The notes: generated by a model from the sequence alone, not told the origin. A stretch of 64,000 nt of DNA from Celoporthe dispersa (GCA_016584495.1 WAID01000009.1:2046001-2110000); one strand, 5' to 3'. Shown: positions 22,984 through 35,623, numbered from the stretch's first letter. Translations and numbers: made by a program.

Positions 22984-24511
22984 GATGTCTTCTTTTTCTC
23001 TCGGAAGTGTTCCCAAAAAAAAAAAAGAGTTGGGAGGTAGGGTGAAGGTGATAATGAAAGAATATATATGGTCACCAGCCAATAAATAAGAAGAGTTGAT
23101 TCAAAGGGTTCAGACTTGCTGTGGATATGTTTATAGAGAAAGGAAAAAAGTGTTTCTCGGACGAGACACATCTGCATACTTATAGTGAATATTTTCTCAT
23201 TGCATCAGGTCTTGCCTCGGCAACCCTTTCTGATGGACATGGTATGCATCAACTTTGAATCCAGAGGAAAACGGTGGAGTGATGCTCGAGACTACTCACT
23301 CCTGCCTGTCTGATGTTGATGTGGTTCGTGGGTAAATTTGAGGGTCATCCCTAGAACTAAGACTACAACCCCCCCCCCCTTTCCCCCCCAAAGAAAAAGA
23401 AAAAAGAAAAAAGGGCAAGAGGACTGAAAGAGGCGGGAATCAGAGCACCAATCGCGATGATAGGCAGGCCCTCCCTAGAACGAGCAAAACAATCGTCCAA
23501 GAGATCTCAACTCCGAATGTCTATCAAGATTGGCAGGCCCAAAGAGCGGGTGAATGGGAAAGATCTTCTTTTTTTCTTCTCTCTCTCTTTCTCCCCCATA
23601 ATAGGTCGGACGATTTAAAAGATGCGATTGGACGATGCGTCCGTAACGCCTTGGATGCATCTGATCTCAATGGCTCAGCCGCAGCCCACACCGCGTTGCA
23701 GGATGAACCCTGGGTCCATCTCAAGTGCCTGCTTGAGCTGTCATTCCCGACCAGATCAGAAGGGGGAAGGAAAAGAATCGCTGCAGACCTCGGTCATTTG
23801 CTTGCATGCTCTTGACATGCTGATACTCTATGACGCAGCCCTTGTAATTGTGAGAGAGTTCGCAACTTGTTCTCAATCGAGGCAAGTATATGCCAGCCTT
23901 GTTGTCCTTGGCCTCTCCTCAGCAGCAACGCGGCGAATGACTCCCAACCTGCGAGATCCTACCTGAAACCGTCAGCAAGACCTCCCTCTGCTCAAGATAA
24001 TATAAATACGGGCAACACAGATTGAAGAAACCTCGGCTGCATGATGATTCTCAGGCAGCATCCACAAAAGCTGTTGGTTGCCAGCTTTGACTTGGTGTGG
24101 TGTGACTGCAGCTGATCAGATCGATCTACGAAGAGACGTCCTTACCTCGGCCTTTTCCCCTCCTCCTTCTTCATCTTCCTCTCTTTCGCTTCTCTCCAGA
24201 GTCTAGTCTCTACCTCGTTCACTGTGCATGAGCCTTTAAACGTCACAGATACGATGAAAATGGGGTGGTGGTGGTGTTCAGATGGTATTTGTATATAGTG
24301 TGCCTTGCTTGGTTTATCGGCATGTAACGTAGGACCATGTGAGGTACGAGCTGAACCTTAAGCCTCGGCCCGCGCCGCTGGGTTAGCCAAAGAGACCTAC
24401 TATCCAGAACAGCGCACAGGGTCGACCTCGGCTTGACGAGGAGAAGGACCATGGTTGGCTCTCTCTCTCTCTCTCTCGTGTCCCTGCGGGATGCTGCTGC
24501 TCGGGAGCCCA
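22984..24511. other. Spacer containing the cutinase promoter
   Basis: Contains the cutinase upstream region and the 3' region of the hydrolase gene. CT tracts occur near 23575 and 24457. No further coding region is recognised. Confidence 0.55.
23061..23070 (-). promoter_or_regulatory. TATA-like element upstream of cutinase
   Basis: On the minus strand the sequence CATATATATT lies about 80 nt before the cutinase ATG, and a CCAAT pentamer occurs on the plus strand about 10 bp further upstream. The position is plausible for a core promoter. Confidence 0.4.
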
Positions 24512-26841
24512 TCAGTCCTCCTCCGCCAGGCCAGTGAGGCCCCCCGCGAGGCCTTGCATCCTCCGCCCGAGGAGGTCGTCCGAGCTGGCCAGCCTCGACA
24601 GGGACTTGTCGAACGACTGCTTGGTCTTCTTCTTCGGGCGCCCGCTTGCCCTCTTGCCCTTCCTGTCCAGCTCCTGATCCTCGACGTCCGCCTCGTCACC
24701 GTTCACATCCTGTGCACTCCCTGCCTCCCCGGGCTTGCCTTGCCTCTCCACATCGTCCGCGGCGGGCTTGTCCTTGGCCTTTGTCATGCCCATGCCGATC
24801 TCGAGCAATCCCTCATCTCCGCTCGAGTCCGTGCGCATGTGGTGGCGGCCGGGCCTCTCGGCTGCCTTCTTCATCAGGCGCTGTCTCCGGTCCCTCTCCG
24901 CCCTCTCGCTCGCGGCAAAAGACTCCTCGATCCATTGCGCCGAGCGGTCGATGAGCTTCCAGGCAGGCGGATAGATGGTTGGGAACTGCAGGAAGCCATG
25001 AGACGTCCCGGGCAGCAACACGACCTCCGCGACATCCTTGTCGTCGAAGCCGTCCGCCAGCGCGTCTGACTCGCGATAGTCCGTCCGCTGCCCTCCAGAG
25101 GCGTACATGGCGGCCTTGACGCGGCGCAGGCGACCTGCAAAGATGACCGTGTCGTCGACGAGCGGATCGCGCTCGCCGGTGAGGAAGTAAGTCTTTGGGA
25201 AGCGGGCCAGGAGCATATCGGGCGCCAGTATGGGCGAGAGAAGGTAGTCCTGGCTGAAGTCAGGACGGTTGTGCGGGCCAATGTACAGGATGATCATGGC
25301 CCGCATCATCTCTGGGTTGAGGACGCGGTCGTTGAAGTAGGAAATCATGGAAGACATGGCGAGGCGTGTCCGCATTGGCTCCGAGTGGTGGGACGTGCGA
25401 CCCGGGGCCTGTTTCTGCTTGCTGACGGCGGGAGAGGTGGGCCGGGAAGAGGAGGAGGCCGCCGTGGCGGCGGTGGCGTGAATCTTGTTCCAGTCTGTCG
25501 ACAATGCGTGGGCATACTCAGGCTGAGGCGTAATGGCCCCCTCCGGACTCGCGGTGAATACCGTGTTGTTCCCGTTCTTATTATCCGGCAGGTTGAGGTG
25601 CAACTTTGGCGACTCGTCCTCGTCGTCTGAGCGGTGAGGTGTGCCGACGAGGGTGTTGTACTGCATGCTCTTCCGGCGGACGATAACTTTATTGGTCGCT
25701 CGCATCCTCCGGTCCTTGATCAAAGCCATCTGCTCATCGGACATCCAGTTGCCGATATTCATATCGAGGCCCGGGTAGAACAGAATCACCGCCTCTGGTG
25801 CTGGCAGGCCACCCTGTCCCTGGAAGTGGTTCGACGGGAACAGAGCGCCCTCGATGATCATCAGGGTCATCGAGGTGGCTAGGTTACCTCCGGCGCTGTC
25901 ACCACAGACCACAACCCGGGGCGTTTCCTTGCCTGACATCCCGATGCAGCGCCCTCGGCTCTTGATCAGGGTGGCGTAGACGTCGTAGCACTCATTCAGG
26001 GCATACGGGTACGGGTACTCGGGCGCCTTCTTGTAGTCCAGGCTTAATATGGGGAGCCCCGTTCTGGATGCCCAGGACAGCAGCCTGTCGTCGTTGCAGC
26101 GAGGATCCATGGCCACGAACCCGCCCCCGGGCATGTCCAGCACGACCTTGTTGTGATGCTCCAGCTCCGACAGCGGCCCGTCAAAATACAGCCAGGCGGA
26201 TACGGTGTCCTTGTAGTCGCTGGTGGAGGGCCTCGGGATGCGGATGGCCCTCGGGGGCCAGCGCGAGTATCGTGGCCGCATGAGCTTCTGGCAGAAGCCG
26301 AGGTATGGCGTGGTCCCCTTGTTCCAGCTCACCCTGAGGTGCTCCACCGTCAGGTTCCCTCGTACCTTGCGCACCTTCTCGTCCGCCTTCTCCGCGGCAA
26401 AGAGGTAGAAGACGGAGAAGACAAGACTTGCTATGTCCCTCAACCACTTCTGCCGGATCTTCATGGCGGTCCAGAAACCGGCGTCGAGCGCGGTGAGGAC
26501 CCATGTCGCCCGAAAGTACGTGGCACTATACATGTTGGAGAGGGGTTCGGGGCTGGCGAGACCGACGAGAGTGCTGAAGTTTCGTGTGGCATAGAGGAGG
26601 GTCATAGTCATGACGACAGTCTGCCATGGAGTCATTTTTGTGAAGGCCATCCTGGAGAAGAAGCGTGCGAGGGGGAGGGCCATGCTTGTGCCCTCTAAGA
26701 CCAGTATTAGACGGACAATACCAGCAAAAGGATATCAGCAGAGGACATACCTGAGCAGATAGGCGGACCAAAGGCCAGCACGGCCAACACCTGTAGCCTC
26801 CGGGACTTGGTGGACGGCCGCCCGAGCACATGATCTATCAT
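24512..26841 (-). CDS. HSL-type alpha/beta hydrolase (lipase/esterase)
   Basis: A probable carboxylester or lipid hydrolase of the hormone-sensitive-lipase family. The main exon is 26694-24512; a short first exon 26841-26751 joins it in frame across a 56-nt intron (GTATGT to CTTAG), giving GPPICS/EGTSMALPL and a product of about 757 aa. Membrane-prone segments near the N-terminus (LQVLAVLAFG, TPWQTVVMTMTLLYATRNF) suggest membrane attachment. The oxyanion loop is DMPGGGF, the nucleophile is in VVCGDSAGGNLATS, the Asp in GERDPLVDDT and the His in LLPGTSHGFLQFP. A low-complexity insert lies between the LVG and MISYFND blocks. The C-terminal 130 residues are charged and disordered-looking (RPKKKTKQSF). 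The frame is also open upstream to an ATG at 26997, but that part is AT-rich and probably leader. The substrate is unknown. Confidence 0.85.
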
Positions 26842-27287
26842 GATGAAAGTATACAAGGGGAGTAGAACATAAATAAATAACAAGAATATGGCGATATATT
26901 TCGGCGTTGATATACAAAAAGAATACGTAGTCGGAGATGGCGGAAGGATCAGAACCCAAGGGGTGGTACTCTTGTCCGTGCCGTGTCTCTCTGTCATCCG
27001 GATGGAGTGGAACTGTACACGTCAAGCTGGCTGAGAGAGGCGAGGTTGCATGGTGTCATATCAGGCGATGGGTTTCGAGGCTGATATGAGCACGTCCGAT
27101 CCGATGATATCGATGCCGACGGTTGATAGCGCACGGGAGGGTGGACTATAGCGATGGATCGGATCAAGAAGGAGGAAGAGAGAAAGGAGGACGACAACAA
27201 CAAGGAGAAGCAGGCAATGGGTTTCGAGAGCCCACGCGAACACGAGACGAAAAGAGGGAGGGGAAGAGAAGAGATGAAGAAAAAGAC

Positions 27288-27315
27288 GAAGAAGAAGAAG
27301 AAGAAGAAGAAGAAA
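27288..27315 (+). repeat. (GAA)n repeat
   Basis: About nine GAA triplets inside a longer purine tract, in the upstream region of the hydrolase gene. Confidence 0.9.
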
Positions 27316-28211
27316 AGGCCACCTCCTTCTGGCAGGCCGGGCTTATGACGAGCTGGCAAATGCCCCGGGGTGTATCCCAATGAGCCGAGTCCGTAGATCG
27401 TGGAGGGTGTCAGGTGAACAAGTCGAAAGCTGACTTGGCCGGGATTCCCGTCGAGAAGAGAATCTGGCATGTGATTGTGGATTGCTGCGCAGCCTAAAGC
27501 ATAGTGGCGGGTAGAAGAGAAGGAAGGTTACAGGGGCCTGGGCACAGTGCCAGTGGTAGGGCCAGGGCCGGGGCCCCAGGCCTCTGACGCTTGCATCAGC
27601 AGCGGTGAACCCCAACACGCCCAAGTGGGAATGACGCCCCAATTCCCCGGGTCTTTACCCCCAAAGCGACCCCCCCACCTGCTGGGTTACTACGGTGCCA
27701 TCACTGCCATGCAGCCACTTTGTGACATGGCACTACTTACGATGATGACCTGTGTTGACCATCCTCCATCCTGGATAGAAGCGTCGTTCCTGGTATTTCC
27801 TTGCTCGTCGTCAAGACTTTGCATCGGCACATCTTTGCTCTGGTTCTGGTGCAGGTTCTGCATCTGAGCCCTACATGAGACTTTGCTGAAAGGGTGTCTG
27901 CCCTGGACAGCCAAGTCAGCATCATCGAAAATATCCTGCAAGCCTCTCAGAACAGGGCGTTCATTATAGCCAAATACCCCAGAGACGACACATTAGATGT
28001 GTAAGAGGTTGTTTTGTGAGAACCTGCCAAGTAACCGAGCAGATGCTGGTCGCGGGAGAGAGAAAAACACAGAGGTCAGAGGCAATTTAAGCTCCAGGCC
28101 CCTCCAAAATTTCTCCCAGCCCTCGACCGTGATCGGCGCTTATCTGCTCTAACCTCTGCAACGGGTTCCCCACCTGCCTCCGCCAAAACTTCTCGACAGT
28201 AGCCCATCAGA

Positions 28212-28218
28212 TGAGTCA
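28212..28218. promoter_or_regulatory. GCN4/CPC1-type site in the arg8 promoter
   Basis: An exact TGAGTCA lies 240 bp upstream of the arg8 ATG and about 170 bp upstream of a TATAAA box. Arginine biosynthesis genes are classic targets of cross-pathway control by CPC1/GCN4, so this match is well placed. Confidence 0.65.
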
Positions 28219-28384
28219 AATTCTCATGCCAAGTCTCTGCGTATTCTAGCAGACAAGGCCACTCTACAGATTCACAGTGCTCATTTGGGAATGCGACCTT
28301 GCGCACCCTCACCACCTTCACCACTGCATCTCACAAGAGGCAGAGTCATCCATACTTCCTCCTCCTGGTGACCTGTCTTTTCCT

Positions 28385-28390
28385 TATAAA
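28385..28390 (+). promoter_or_regulatory. TATA box of arg8
   Basis: A TATAAA hexamer lies 62 bp before the arg8 start codon, a usual distance for a fungal core promoter. Confidence 0.55.
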
Positions 28391-28451
28391 CAGCGTCGTC
28401 GACCTGCGAAGGCAGCCTGTCTCCCTCTGGACCTCCCCTCTCAGGCTCAGG

Positions 28452-29982
28452 ATGGCGTTCAGGACAAAGATACACTGGGTGGCTGCTAGGCTAGCAGCTC
28501 GGCCCTCCTCCTCTCCCTCTTCCTGCCCACGCATCTCGCAGTCCGTCCCGGCCAGGTTGCGCCCATATTCTCAGGCTGCGGCGGTGCCCACGAGCAACTT
28601 GGCACAGGGTACCCAGGATAACATCGCCGTGAGTGTCCCTCCGCAAGACCGAGGCACCCTCGATCAGCTCTCCGTTAACACACACGCGCCATCTGTCTTG
28701 CGCGCTGCTTCAGAGAGATGCCGGTCTCCCCAACCCAGACCCCGCCTCTGACTCGCCCAGTGCCGCCATGGTCGGCGAACACGCCCCCTTCATGGTCGCC
28801 ACGTACTCGCGGCCACCTCCGGTGTTCGTCCAGGGCGAGGGCTCATACCTATGGGACGTTGAGAACCGGCGCTATCTCGACTTTACGTCCGGGATAGCTG
28901 TCAACTCCCTAGGACACTGCGACCCGGAGCTGTCCAGGATCATCGCAGACCAGGCCAAGACGCTGATGCACGCCTCCAACCTCTACTTCAACCCGTGGAC
29001 GGGCGCCCTGTCGAAACTGCTGGTCGAGAAGACGCTCGAGTCCGGTGCCATGCAGGGTGCCCACTCTGTCTTTGTCTGCAACTCTGGCTCCGAGGCCAAC
29101 GAGGCCGCCATCAAGTTCGCGCGCAAGGCCGGCAAGGTCGTCGACCCTTCCGGCGCGAAGCATGAGCTTGTCTCTTTCAACGGGGCCTTCCACGGCCGGA
29201 CCATGGGCGCCCTGTCCGCCACGCCCAACCCCAAATACCAGCAGCCCTTCTCGCCCATGCTGCCGGGCTTCAGGTATGGCAACATCAACGACATCTCGGC
29301 CCTCGACGAGCTCGTGACCGACAAGACGTGTGGTGTGATCATCGAGCCCATCCAGGGCGAGGGCGGCGTCCAGGTTGTGAAGGACGACTTCCTCATCGCA
29401 CTCGCCAGGCGGTGCCGTGCGGTCGGCGCGGTGCTGGTCTACGACGAGATCCAGTGCGGGCTGTCGCGCACCGGTACCCTCTGGGCCCACGGCCAGCTGC
29501 CCAAGGAGGCGCACCCGGACATCCTGACCACAGCCAAGGCTCTCGGAAACGGCTTCCCCATCGGCGCCGTCCTCGTCAGCAAGGACGTCAGCGAGAAGAT
29601 CAAGGTGGGCGACCACGGGACCACCTTTGGTGGCAACCCTCTTGCCTGCCGCCTGGCTCACAGCATCGTCACGCGCCTGGCGGATCCTGCCCTCCAACAA
29701 GACGTCACGGCCAAGAGCGCCGTCTTCTCCAGCTTGTTCAAGCAGCTGCAGGCCCGGTTCCCCGACCTGATCACGGAGATCCGGGGCAGGGGCCTGATCC
29801 TCGGCCTGCAGCTGACGCAGGACCCCACGCCCATCGTCAAAGCTGCCCGCGAGAGAGGGCTGCTCGTCATCACAGCAGGGACCAACACACTGCGCTTTGT
29901 GCCTCCTCTGACCATCACCGAGGCCGAGATCCAGGAGGGCATGAGGATCCTCGAGGAGGCCATCGTTGCCACCCGGTCATGA
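28452..29982 (+). CDS. arg8: Acetylornithine aminotransferase, mitochondrial
   Basis: This PLP enzyme converts N-acetylglutamate semialdehyde to N-acetylornithine in mitochondrial arginine biosynthesis. Exons are 28452-28628 and 28714-29982; the 85-nt GT-AG intron is in phase 0 and joins GTQDNIA to RDAGLPNPD. The product is about 481 aa. The first 40 residues are rich in Arg, Ser and Ala with almost no acidic residues (MAFRTKIHWVAARLAARPSS), a mitochondrial presequence. The class-III aminotransferase fold is clear: SGIAVNSLGH, VFVCNSGSEANEAAIKFAR, FHGRTMGAL, EPIQGEGG, VYDEIQCGLSRTG, and the PLP lysine in TTAKALGNGFPIGA. The frame is intact. The promoter carries a CPC1-type site and a TATA box. 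Ornithine aminotransferase is excluded mainly by the presequence and the NSLGH/ASNLYFNPWTGAL blocks, and by the promoter context. Confidence 0.93.
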
Positions 29983-30071
29983 GCAGGCCTGCGGGCATCA
30001 AGCAAGCTTGAGGGCCCGCTATCCTCGTACATACTGAAATTTGGTTCATACGTCTGTAAAAATTGTATATA

Positions 30072-30103
<32 letters not shown>

Positions 30104-30971
30104 ATGTGGCATAGAGCCACCGGAGTTTAGTCTCAATAAAATAAAGGCGGATGGGGAAAGACAAGATTAAAAAAAAAACGGTGACTCGGTAGAGAGATTC
30201 GGGAGACAACAAGCTTTTTAGTATCATCGATGCAACAATGACTGAGAGCATTTGCTCTCACCAGTTTGGAGCCACCACATCATTCACCACCGTGAAGATC
30301 AAAATAGCGCCCAGCCTTCTTGAGGGAAACACTAGTCGGCTGGACTCGAGAGCCTTGACTAGAACTGCCCGTAAACTCTCTGGTCGGGCGGCGATTTCAG
30401 CGAGGAACAATTTGCAGAGAGAGGTGGCTCCGCCTACCGGTACGGCCCGGAATCTCCAACACTGGGGATCAGCCTCAAGATGACCTCGGTGCTTACAACA
30501 CCAGCCACGGGGACAGCGGCTTGGACAAAAACAACAACAACAACAACACCACCCACCCTTTGATGATGTCTCTGCACCCCACCAGCCAGCTGGCACTAGT
30601 TGGACCTCAGCAGACCAACACGTGCAGATTCCATCCGATCAGACAAAAGCTAGTTCAGGCAGCAGCCCTGGGAGCCAAACGCGTCTTTTCGCCCAGCACA
30701 ACACTTACTACCTTGTGCCTCCCCGTCGTCAAGCATCGTCACCACCATCACAGACGCGACCAAGGAGCAACCCTTCCCTGGCATCTCCTCCTTCTGTACT
30801 CATCTTCTCTTCTTACCACCAGCAGCAACAGCTGCTTGACCAAACCTCACCCGACCTTAGCCCTTGACTGTTTGCATCGAATCCCAAGCCATTGTTTCCC
30901 AATCATGCTGCCCTGCTCAGCCTCCTCTCTGTCTTTCTAGTACTGTTCCAATTACCTTCCCAGATAACATC
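29983..30971. other. Spacer and leader between arg8 and the F-box gene
   Basis: Contains the arg8 3' region, a GT microsatellite and a CAA-rich stretch near 30525-30550. The part after about 30620 is C-rich and probably the leader of the downstream gene. No separate gene is supported. Confidence 0.55.
30075..30102 (+). repeat. (GT)n microsatellite
   Basis: Fourteen GT units, about 90 bp after the arg8 stop codon and probably inside its 3' UTR. Confidence 0.95.
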
Positions 30972-33588
30972 ATGGAGCAGCCGCCTACATACCAGGAGGC
31001 TACCAGCCAGGATGTATGGGGCATCGTCGCCCCATACATTGACTTGTGTGACTACTACAGGCTCTGCCTTGTGTCCAAGGAGATGTATGCTCAGTTTGCG
31101 CCTCGGCTCTGGAGAGATCCTCTCAAGATGGCCACAGTCCTGAAGCTTGACCCCAGCAACCGTGAGTGTCTACCCAGATCTGGGCTGCTGTATGAGGAGC
31201 AGCCTCGTCGTGAACTGGCTGCAATCACCAGTTGCTGATGCTTTGCATGCAGACTACAGATGGTTTTGCTACTTCTTGTCCTTCATCACCCGAGTAGAAG
31301 CCCCGACAAGAGCCTCGACACTGGCTATGGTGGTCATCATTGACCTTGGTCCCCTTTATCGCCCCAGCTCGGCCTTCTCAGACGACAGCTGGCCCTCCCT
31401 GGCCCAGAAGATCTACCAGGCTGTCGTCAAGCTGCCAAACCTGCGCTGCCTCGTCCTCGACGGGCGTGCTGATTTCAACTTTGTCGCCATGCAGTACCTT
31501 CAGCTGGGAGACAGACAGGCGCTCCAGAGCCTGGGGCTCTTCAGCACAGCCCACTGCAAGCAGGCCATCCCAGCCAGGTTCTTTGACAACCAGTGCCTGG
31601 CCGGCCTGGTCTTCCTCGACCTGTCATACACAGGTGGCTGGAGCAGAGTTCTGCTGTGGAGCCCCACATTCTCGCCCGCCAACCTGCCAAACCTGCACAT
31701 CCTAAAGCTCAGGGGCAAGGCCATGGACCGTACCACGGCCCTGGAGGTGATCTCCAGGTTTCAGCGTCAGCTCTGGAGCCTCGACCTGTCTGGCAACCAG
31801 CTGGTCGATGACTCTCTGGACGACCTGATCCGGCTTGCGGTTCAGCCAGATGAGGACCGCGGCGTGCAACGCACCGAGCACGAGCGGCTTCTCCTAGGCC
31901 ATGCGGCGCTGCCGTCCAGATATTCCGAGGTTGAGGGCACGCTGACGGCTGCAGCGTTCCTCCGAGGTCACTATTTCATTGACGAGTCCGACTGGAGCGC
32001 CACGTTCTCACACCCAGACCGGTACCTTGCCGACCCCCCAGAGTACCTCACCGCAGCCGAGATCGCCCGTCCTAGGCGACAGGATAGAGCTCCCGCCCGA
32101 GGCAGTGGAGCAGAGGCAGCCCGCAGGGACTCCAGAGAAGACGCGATCCGACTTCTGGCCGGCCGCCCTGGTGGTCCCCTTCCTCCCTCACCGGACATGC
32201 CCCATCGTGTCCCGGGCGACAAGGGCGGCCTGACACACGTCTACCTCAACGACCTGTCTCTTCTCACGACCAAGCAGGTGGTGCGCTTTCTGTCGACGAG
32301 CGCAGCCTTCCTCGAGCGCTTCGAGTTCAACAAGGGCAGGCTCCCCGTCCCCGGCAGCCAGAGAAACCATGTGGCGAGGGGCCGAGGCGTCCGCGCAGGA
32401 AAGCAGAGGATCACCTGCTGCATCGGGTTCCCTGGAGGCGCCCACCTCTTCCGACCAGTCTTCTCGCCCAACCTACGCGTCCTCAAGATCCACCACTCCC
32501 TCGTCACCAACGTCGTGACCATCCGATCCACCGAGCAGCGCGTCCTGAACGACATCTGGCTGTCCGAGACCCGCCTCCGGCCCCGCCTCGACATGGCACT
32601 CCCGCAGCGCCTCGTCCCCGACATGAACCCTCGCATCAACGCCCTCACCCTCAGCTACATCCCACGCTACTCCAGCGGCGTCGTCACAGACCGCCTGATC
32701 GGGTTCCTCAGGCTCGCAGCCCTGCAGGAGCAGAGCATCGCGCAGACCAGCAGGGCCTGTCGGGGTCACCGCGGCCCGCCTGTGCTTCGTGGCCTGCGCC
32801 GCATCACGCTTGAGTTTGACCCGCTCGAACAGGGCTGGTCCTATAGACCAGCCCGTGTCTGGGACCAAGATGAAGAGATGGAGGAGTTCACAAGCTTCAG
32901 CGCGAGCGTGCTGGACGAGGCGTCGCCGCCCCCACCCCCACCAGTGGTCAGCACAGCAGCAGATCCCGCCGGACCTCCTCCTTCTTCTTCTTCCCAGCCT
33001 ACAGAGACCAAAGCAGCAGCAAGAAGACCGGGATCCCGTGCAGCCAATACAGGAGGAACCCGGTACAGCCCCTTCGCAGAGCACCTCATCGGCTCTCCCT
33101 ACGACGACACCGAAAGCGACTACTACCTCGAGCGCAACCCACACGAAGGCAGCGGTGGGCAGTCCTTCCCTGTCTGGATCGGCTGCGGCATCGTCACGCC
33201 CGACACCCCGCCCGCCATCAACGCGTACATGCGCAACCTCTGCGAGCCCAGCGGGTGCGGCATGCGTGACGTCATGGCCACCACGCCGTGTCACGTTGCC
33301 GCGGGTGTCCCGCAGGGTTCGTACATATTTGGCGCGGCGTGGGAGATGATAATGGTAGCGGATTGGGAGGAGGAGGAGAGAGAGGAGGAGAAAGAGGAGC
33401 TGGACGGTATGAGGGACGTGCTGGAGGAGATCAAGGCGTTTCGCCTGGCCACGCGGGAGACGTATGTCAGGCTGAGGGAGGAGGGGAAGATCACAGGGAG
33501 AGTGGGAGAGCACTTTTACTGGACGGGTAGACTGGATATCGTGGTTCTGCAGCACGACAAGGCACTGTGGTCGCTCGACGCGGAGTAA
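30972..33588 (+). CDS. F-box/LRR-like protein (probable compensating frameshifts)
   Basis: Exons are 30972-31161 and 31253-33588, with a 91-nt GT-AG intron; the product is about 841 aa. The N-terminus carries an F-box-like motif (VWGIVAPYIDLCDYYRLCLV and SKEMYAQFAPRLWRDP), typical of substrate adaptors of SCF ubiquitin ligases. Leu-rich segments follow (LPNLRCLVLDGRADFNF, LAGLVFLDLSYTG, LPNLHILKLRGKAM, LWSLDLSGNQLVDDSL), later LNDLSLLTTKQVVRFL and FSPNLRVLKIHHS. A Pro/Ser-rich insert near residue 620 and an acidic coiled stretch (EEEEREEEKEELD) precede the conserved-looking tail. Between about 32067 and 32193 the annotated frame loses the C/G third-position bias while the +1 frame has it, so two opposite single-base indels are likely and about 40 residues here are unreliable. 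The target of the protein is unknown. Confidence 0.72.
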
Positions 33589-35623
33589 AAGAAAGAGGGG
33601 GGAGGGGGGTGCCGGTTTGTCAGTGGGTCGGATTGGGCGGAGGGAAACAAGGAAAAAAGAAAAGAAGAGCAGAAAAAGATGGGAAACAAAGATAGAGATG
33701 CCCTGTCATGGGCACCAGCATGATCTGGTCCGAGTGGCGTCCATGACGGAATCCGGTGTTTGGGCATGGGAAACTGAGGCAGGAGGAGATCAATGTTGTT
33801 GTTGAACATTTTCTCCTGCCCAGAGATGTTGTAAATCACACTGTACATTCTGTAAATGTCCTGTTTCTCTTTCTTTTCTTGTTGTATCGATGCGTATCTC
33901 CGTGGCTCGCTCTGGAGCTGCTCTCTCTGGCTTCCTCTTGTCCGCCCTCTCTACCCACAGGAATGGGACCTTCTCGGCCCTGATTTGACCAGCAGCGATC
34001 CCAAAACAAGAAAGAAAAAAAGAAAGAAAGAAAAAAAAAAAGCCAGCTGAGCAGGAGAAGAGTGCCAAAATAGTGACTCGAAAATACTCTCTCATGTCAA
34101 GGTCCTAAGCATTCCCTCTCAACACGCAGCACCTCACAAGCACCATCGTCATGTTTGTTTGTCTGCTCTGTCCCCCCCCCCTCCCGCCCTCATTCCACTG
34201 GAGAGAAACGAGGTTGTCCCTGCTCTGGCAACCGTCCGGAGTAGGCCTTTTGTTCATTTCACCACAGATATGAATATGACGTCCTCTGCCCAGCAACCAC
34301 ATTCCCTTGGTGTGGGACGGGCCTTCCCCCCCCCTTTTTTTTTTCCCTTTCTTTCTTTTTTTCTTTTTTCTCTTTCCATTCCAAACCTCATATGATAGAA
34401 GCACAAGAGACAGTGACAAGAAGAGAGCAGAGACAAGAAGGGAAAAGAGAGAGAGAGAGAGAGAGAGAGCAATCCTGCCCACTATGCACCATCCAACAAT
34501 ACCCATTCAAGGTCCCCACAATGTCATTGTTCTCTTCCCCATCATCTCTCCGCGTCATCACTGGTGACGTTTCCCCCCTGCGTCGATCTAAAAGATTACA
34601 ATAAGACCTACAGGACAAGGATTACGTGTGCGGCTGGCTCTCGCCGTGGGGCGGGGGGAGGGGGGAGACAACAACCGCGTTGCAGCGCCGCCGCTCCGTG
34701 CTGGAATGTGGGAGGGTGGATACGCGCGCGCGTGGACTCTTTTCTTTTGTCTTTTTGTCCTCTTCATTTCTCCCTTCTCTCCTTGTCCCACAGTCCCCCC
34801 CCTCTGACTTGGTGCTTCTCTCGGGCGGGGGGCCAAGGTAAACACGCGCCAGGCAGGGAGGGAACTGACTCACGTTAGGACACGGACCCGACACGGACGC
34901 GGACAACGGCCTTGTGGCTGAGGTTCATATTTTAACATCCCTTGACATTGGAGGCGCCTGCTGCGCCTTGTTCAGTTGTCTAGGGGAAGAAAAAAAAAAA
35001 GGTTTACTGGGCAGCTCACCGATGGAGACGCCGAGGTCAGAGAGGCATGGGCATGCTGGAAAGGGGAGCCTTTCATGTCACGCCGTTCACATGCACAAGA
35101 ATTCAGCTAGGAGGCGGGAAAGGCGCAGGTGTTTCGCTCAAGCAAATCATTTGAGGGCATAGCTCATCATGTATCTGTCCTCCAATGTATATCCCCCAAC
35201 TGTCAACCAAAAATCTTCCCGCCGGCCGCCAGGAGTCGCTTTGCTCTTCCTGGCCAGCCGGGTTCGAATCGAATGTTAAAAAACAAGGCATGCCTGAGGA
35301 TGTGTGTGTGTGTTTGTGTGTGTTGCTCCAAAAGACGGTTCCCCGATCTGGCTCGACCACCTTTGGAGGGTAGCCCAGACCGAGATCTCCCAATATGTAC
35401 ACTAGAATTAGAAACACTTTTTTCCTCCCTCCTCCGAGATGATTTCCCTTCCTCCTTTCCCATAACCCAGGTTTTGAGAGAGATGTCCACATCATTGGAA
35501 TTCGCCTACTATGCAAATGCGTTTCGGAACATAGATGAACGCCGAGAAACCATCCTGTAATAAGAAACCACAAACAACGCCCTTGTCTAGATCGTGCGGA
35601 CATGCGTGCAGATCCGGTCATGA
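33589..35623. other. Convergent spacer between the F-box and GH128 genes
   Basis: About 2 kb with purine and pyrimidine tracts and homopolymers. Both neighbours point into it, so it should hold two 3' ends. No gene is supported. Confidence 0.55.
34447..34469 (+). repeat. (GA)n microsatellite
   Basis: About eleven GA units in the convergent spacer. Confidence 0.95.

Larger units (their letters stand above)
26842..28451. other. Divergent spacer between the hydrolase and arg8
   Basis: Holds both promoters. It includes a GAA repeat, a TGAGTCA site and a TATA box close to arg8. Open frames here are low-complexity or start at non-ATG codons; no gene is supported. Confidence 0.6.

Noticed and set aside
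35255..35285. tRNA-like B-box GGTTCGAATC
   Set aside because: No pairing T-stem, no A-box at the right distance and no acceptor stem can be built around it.
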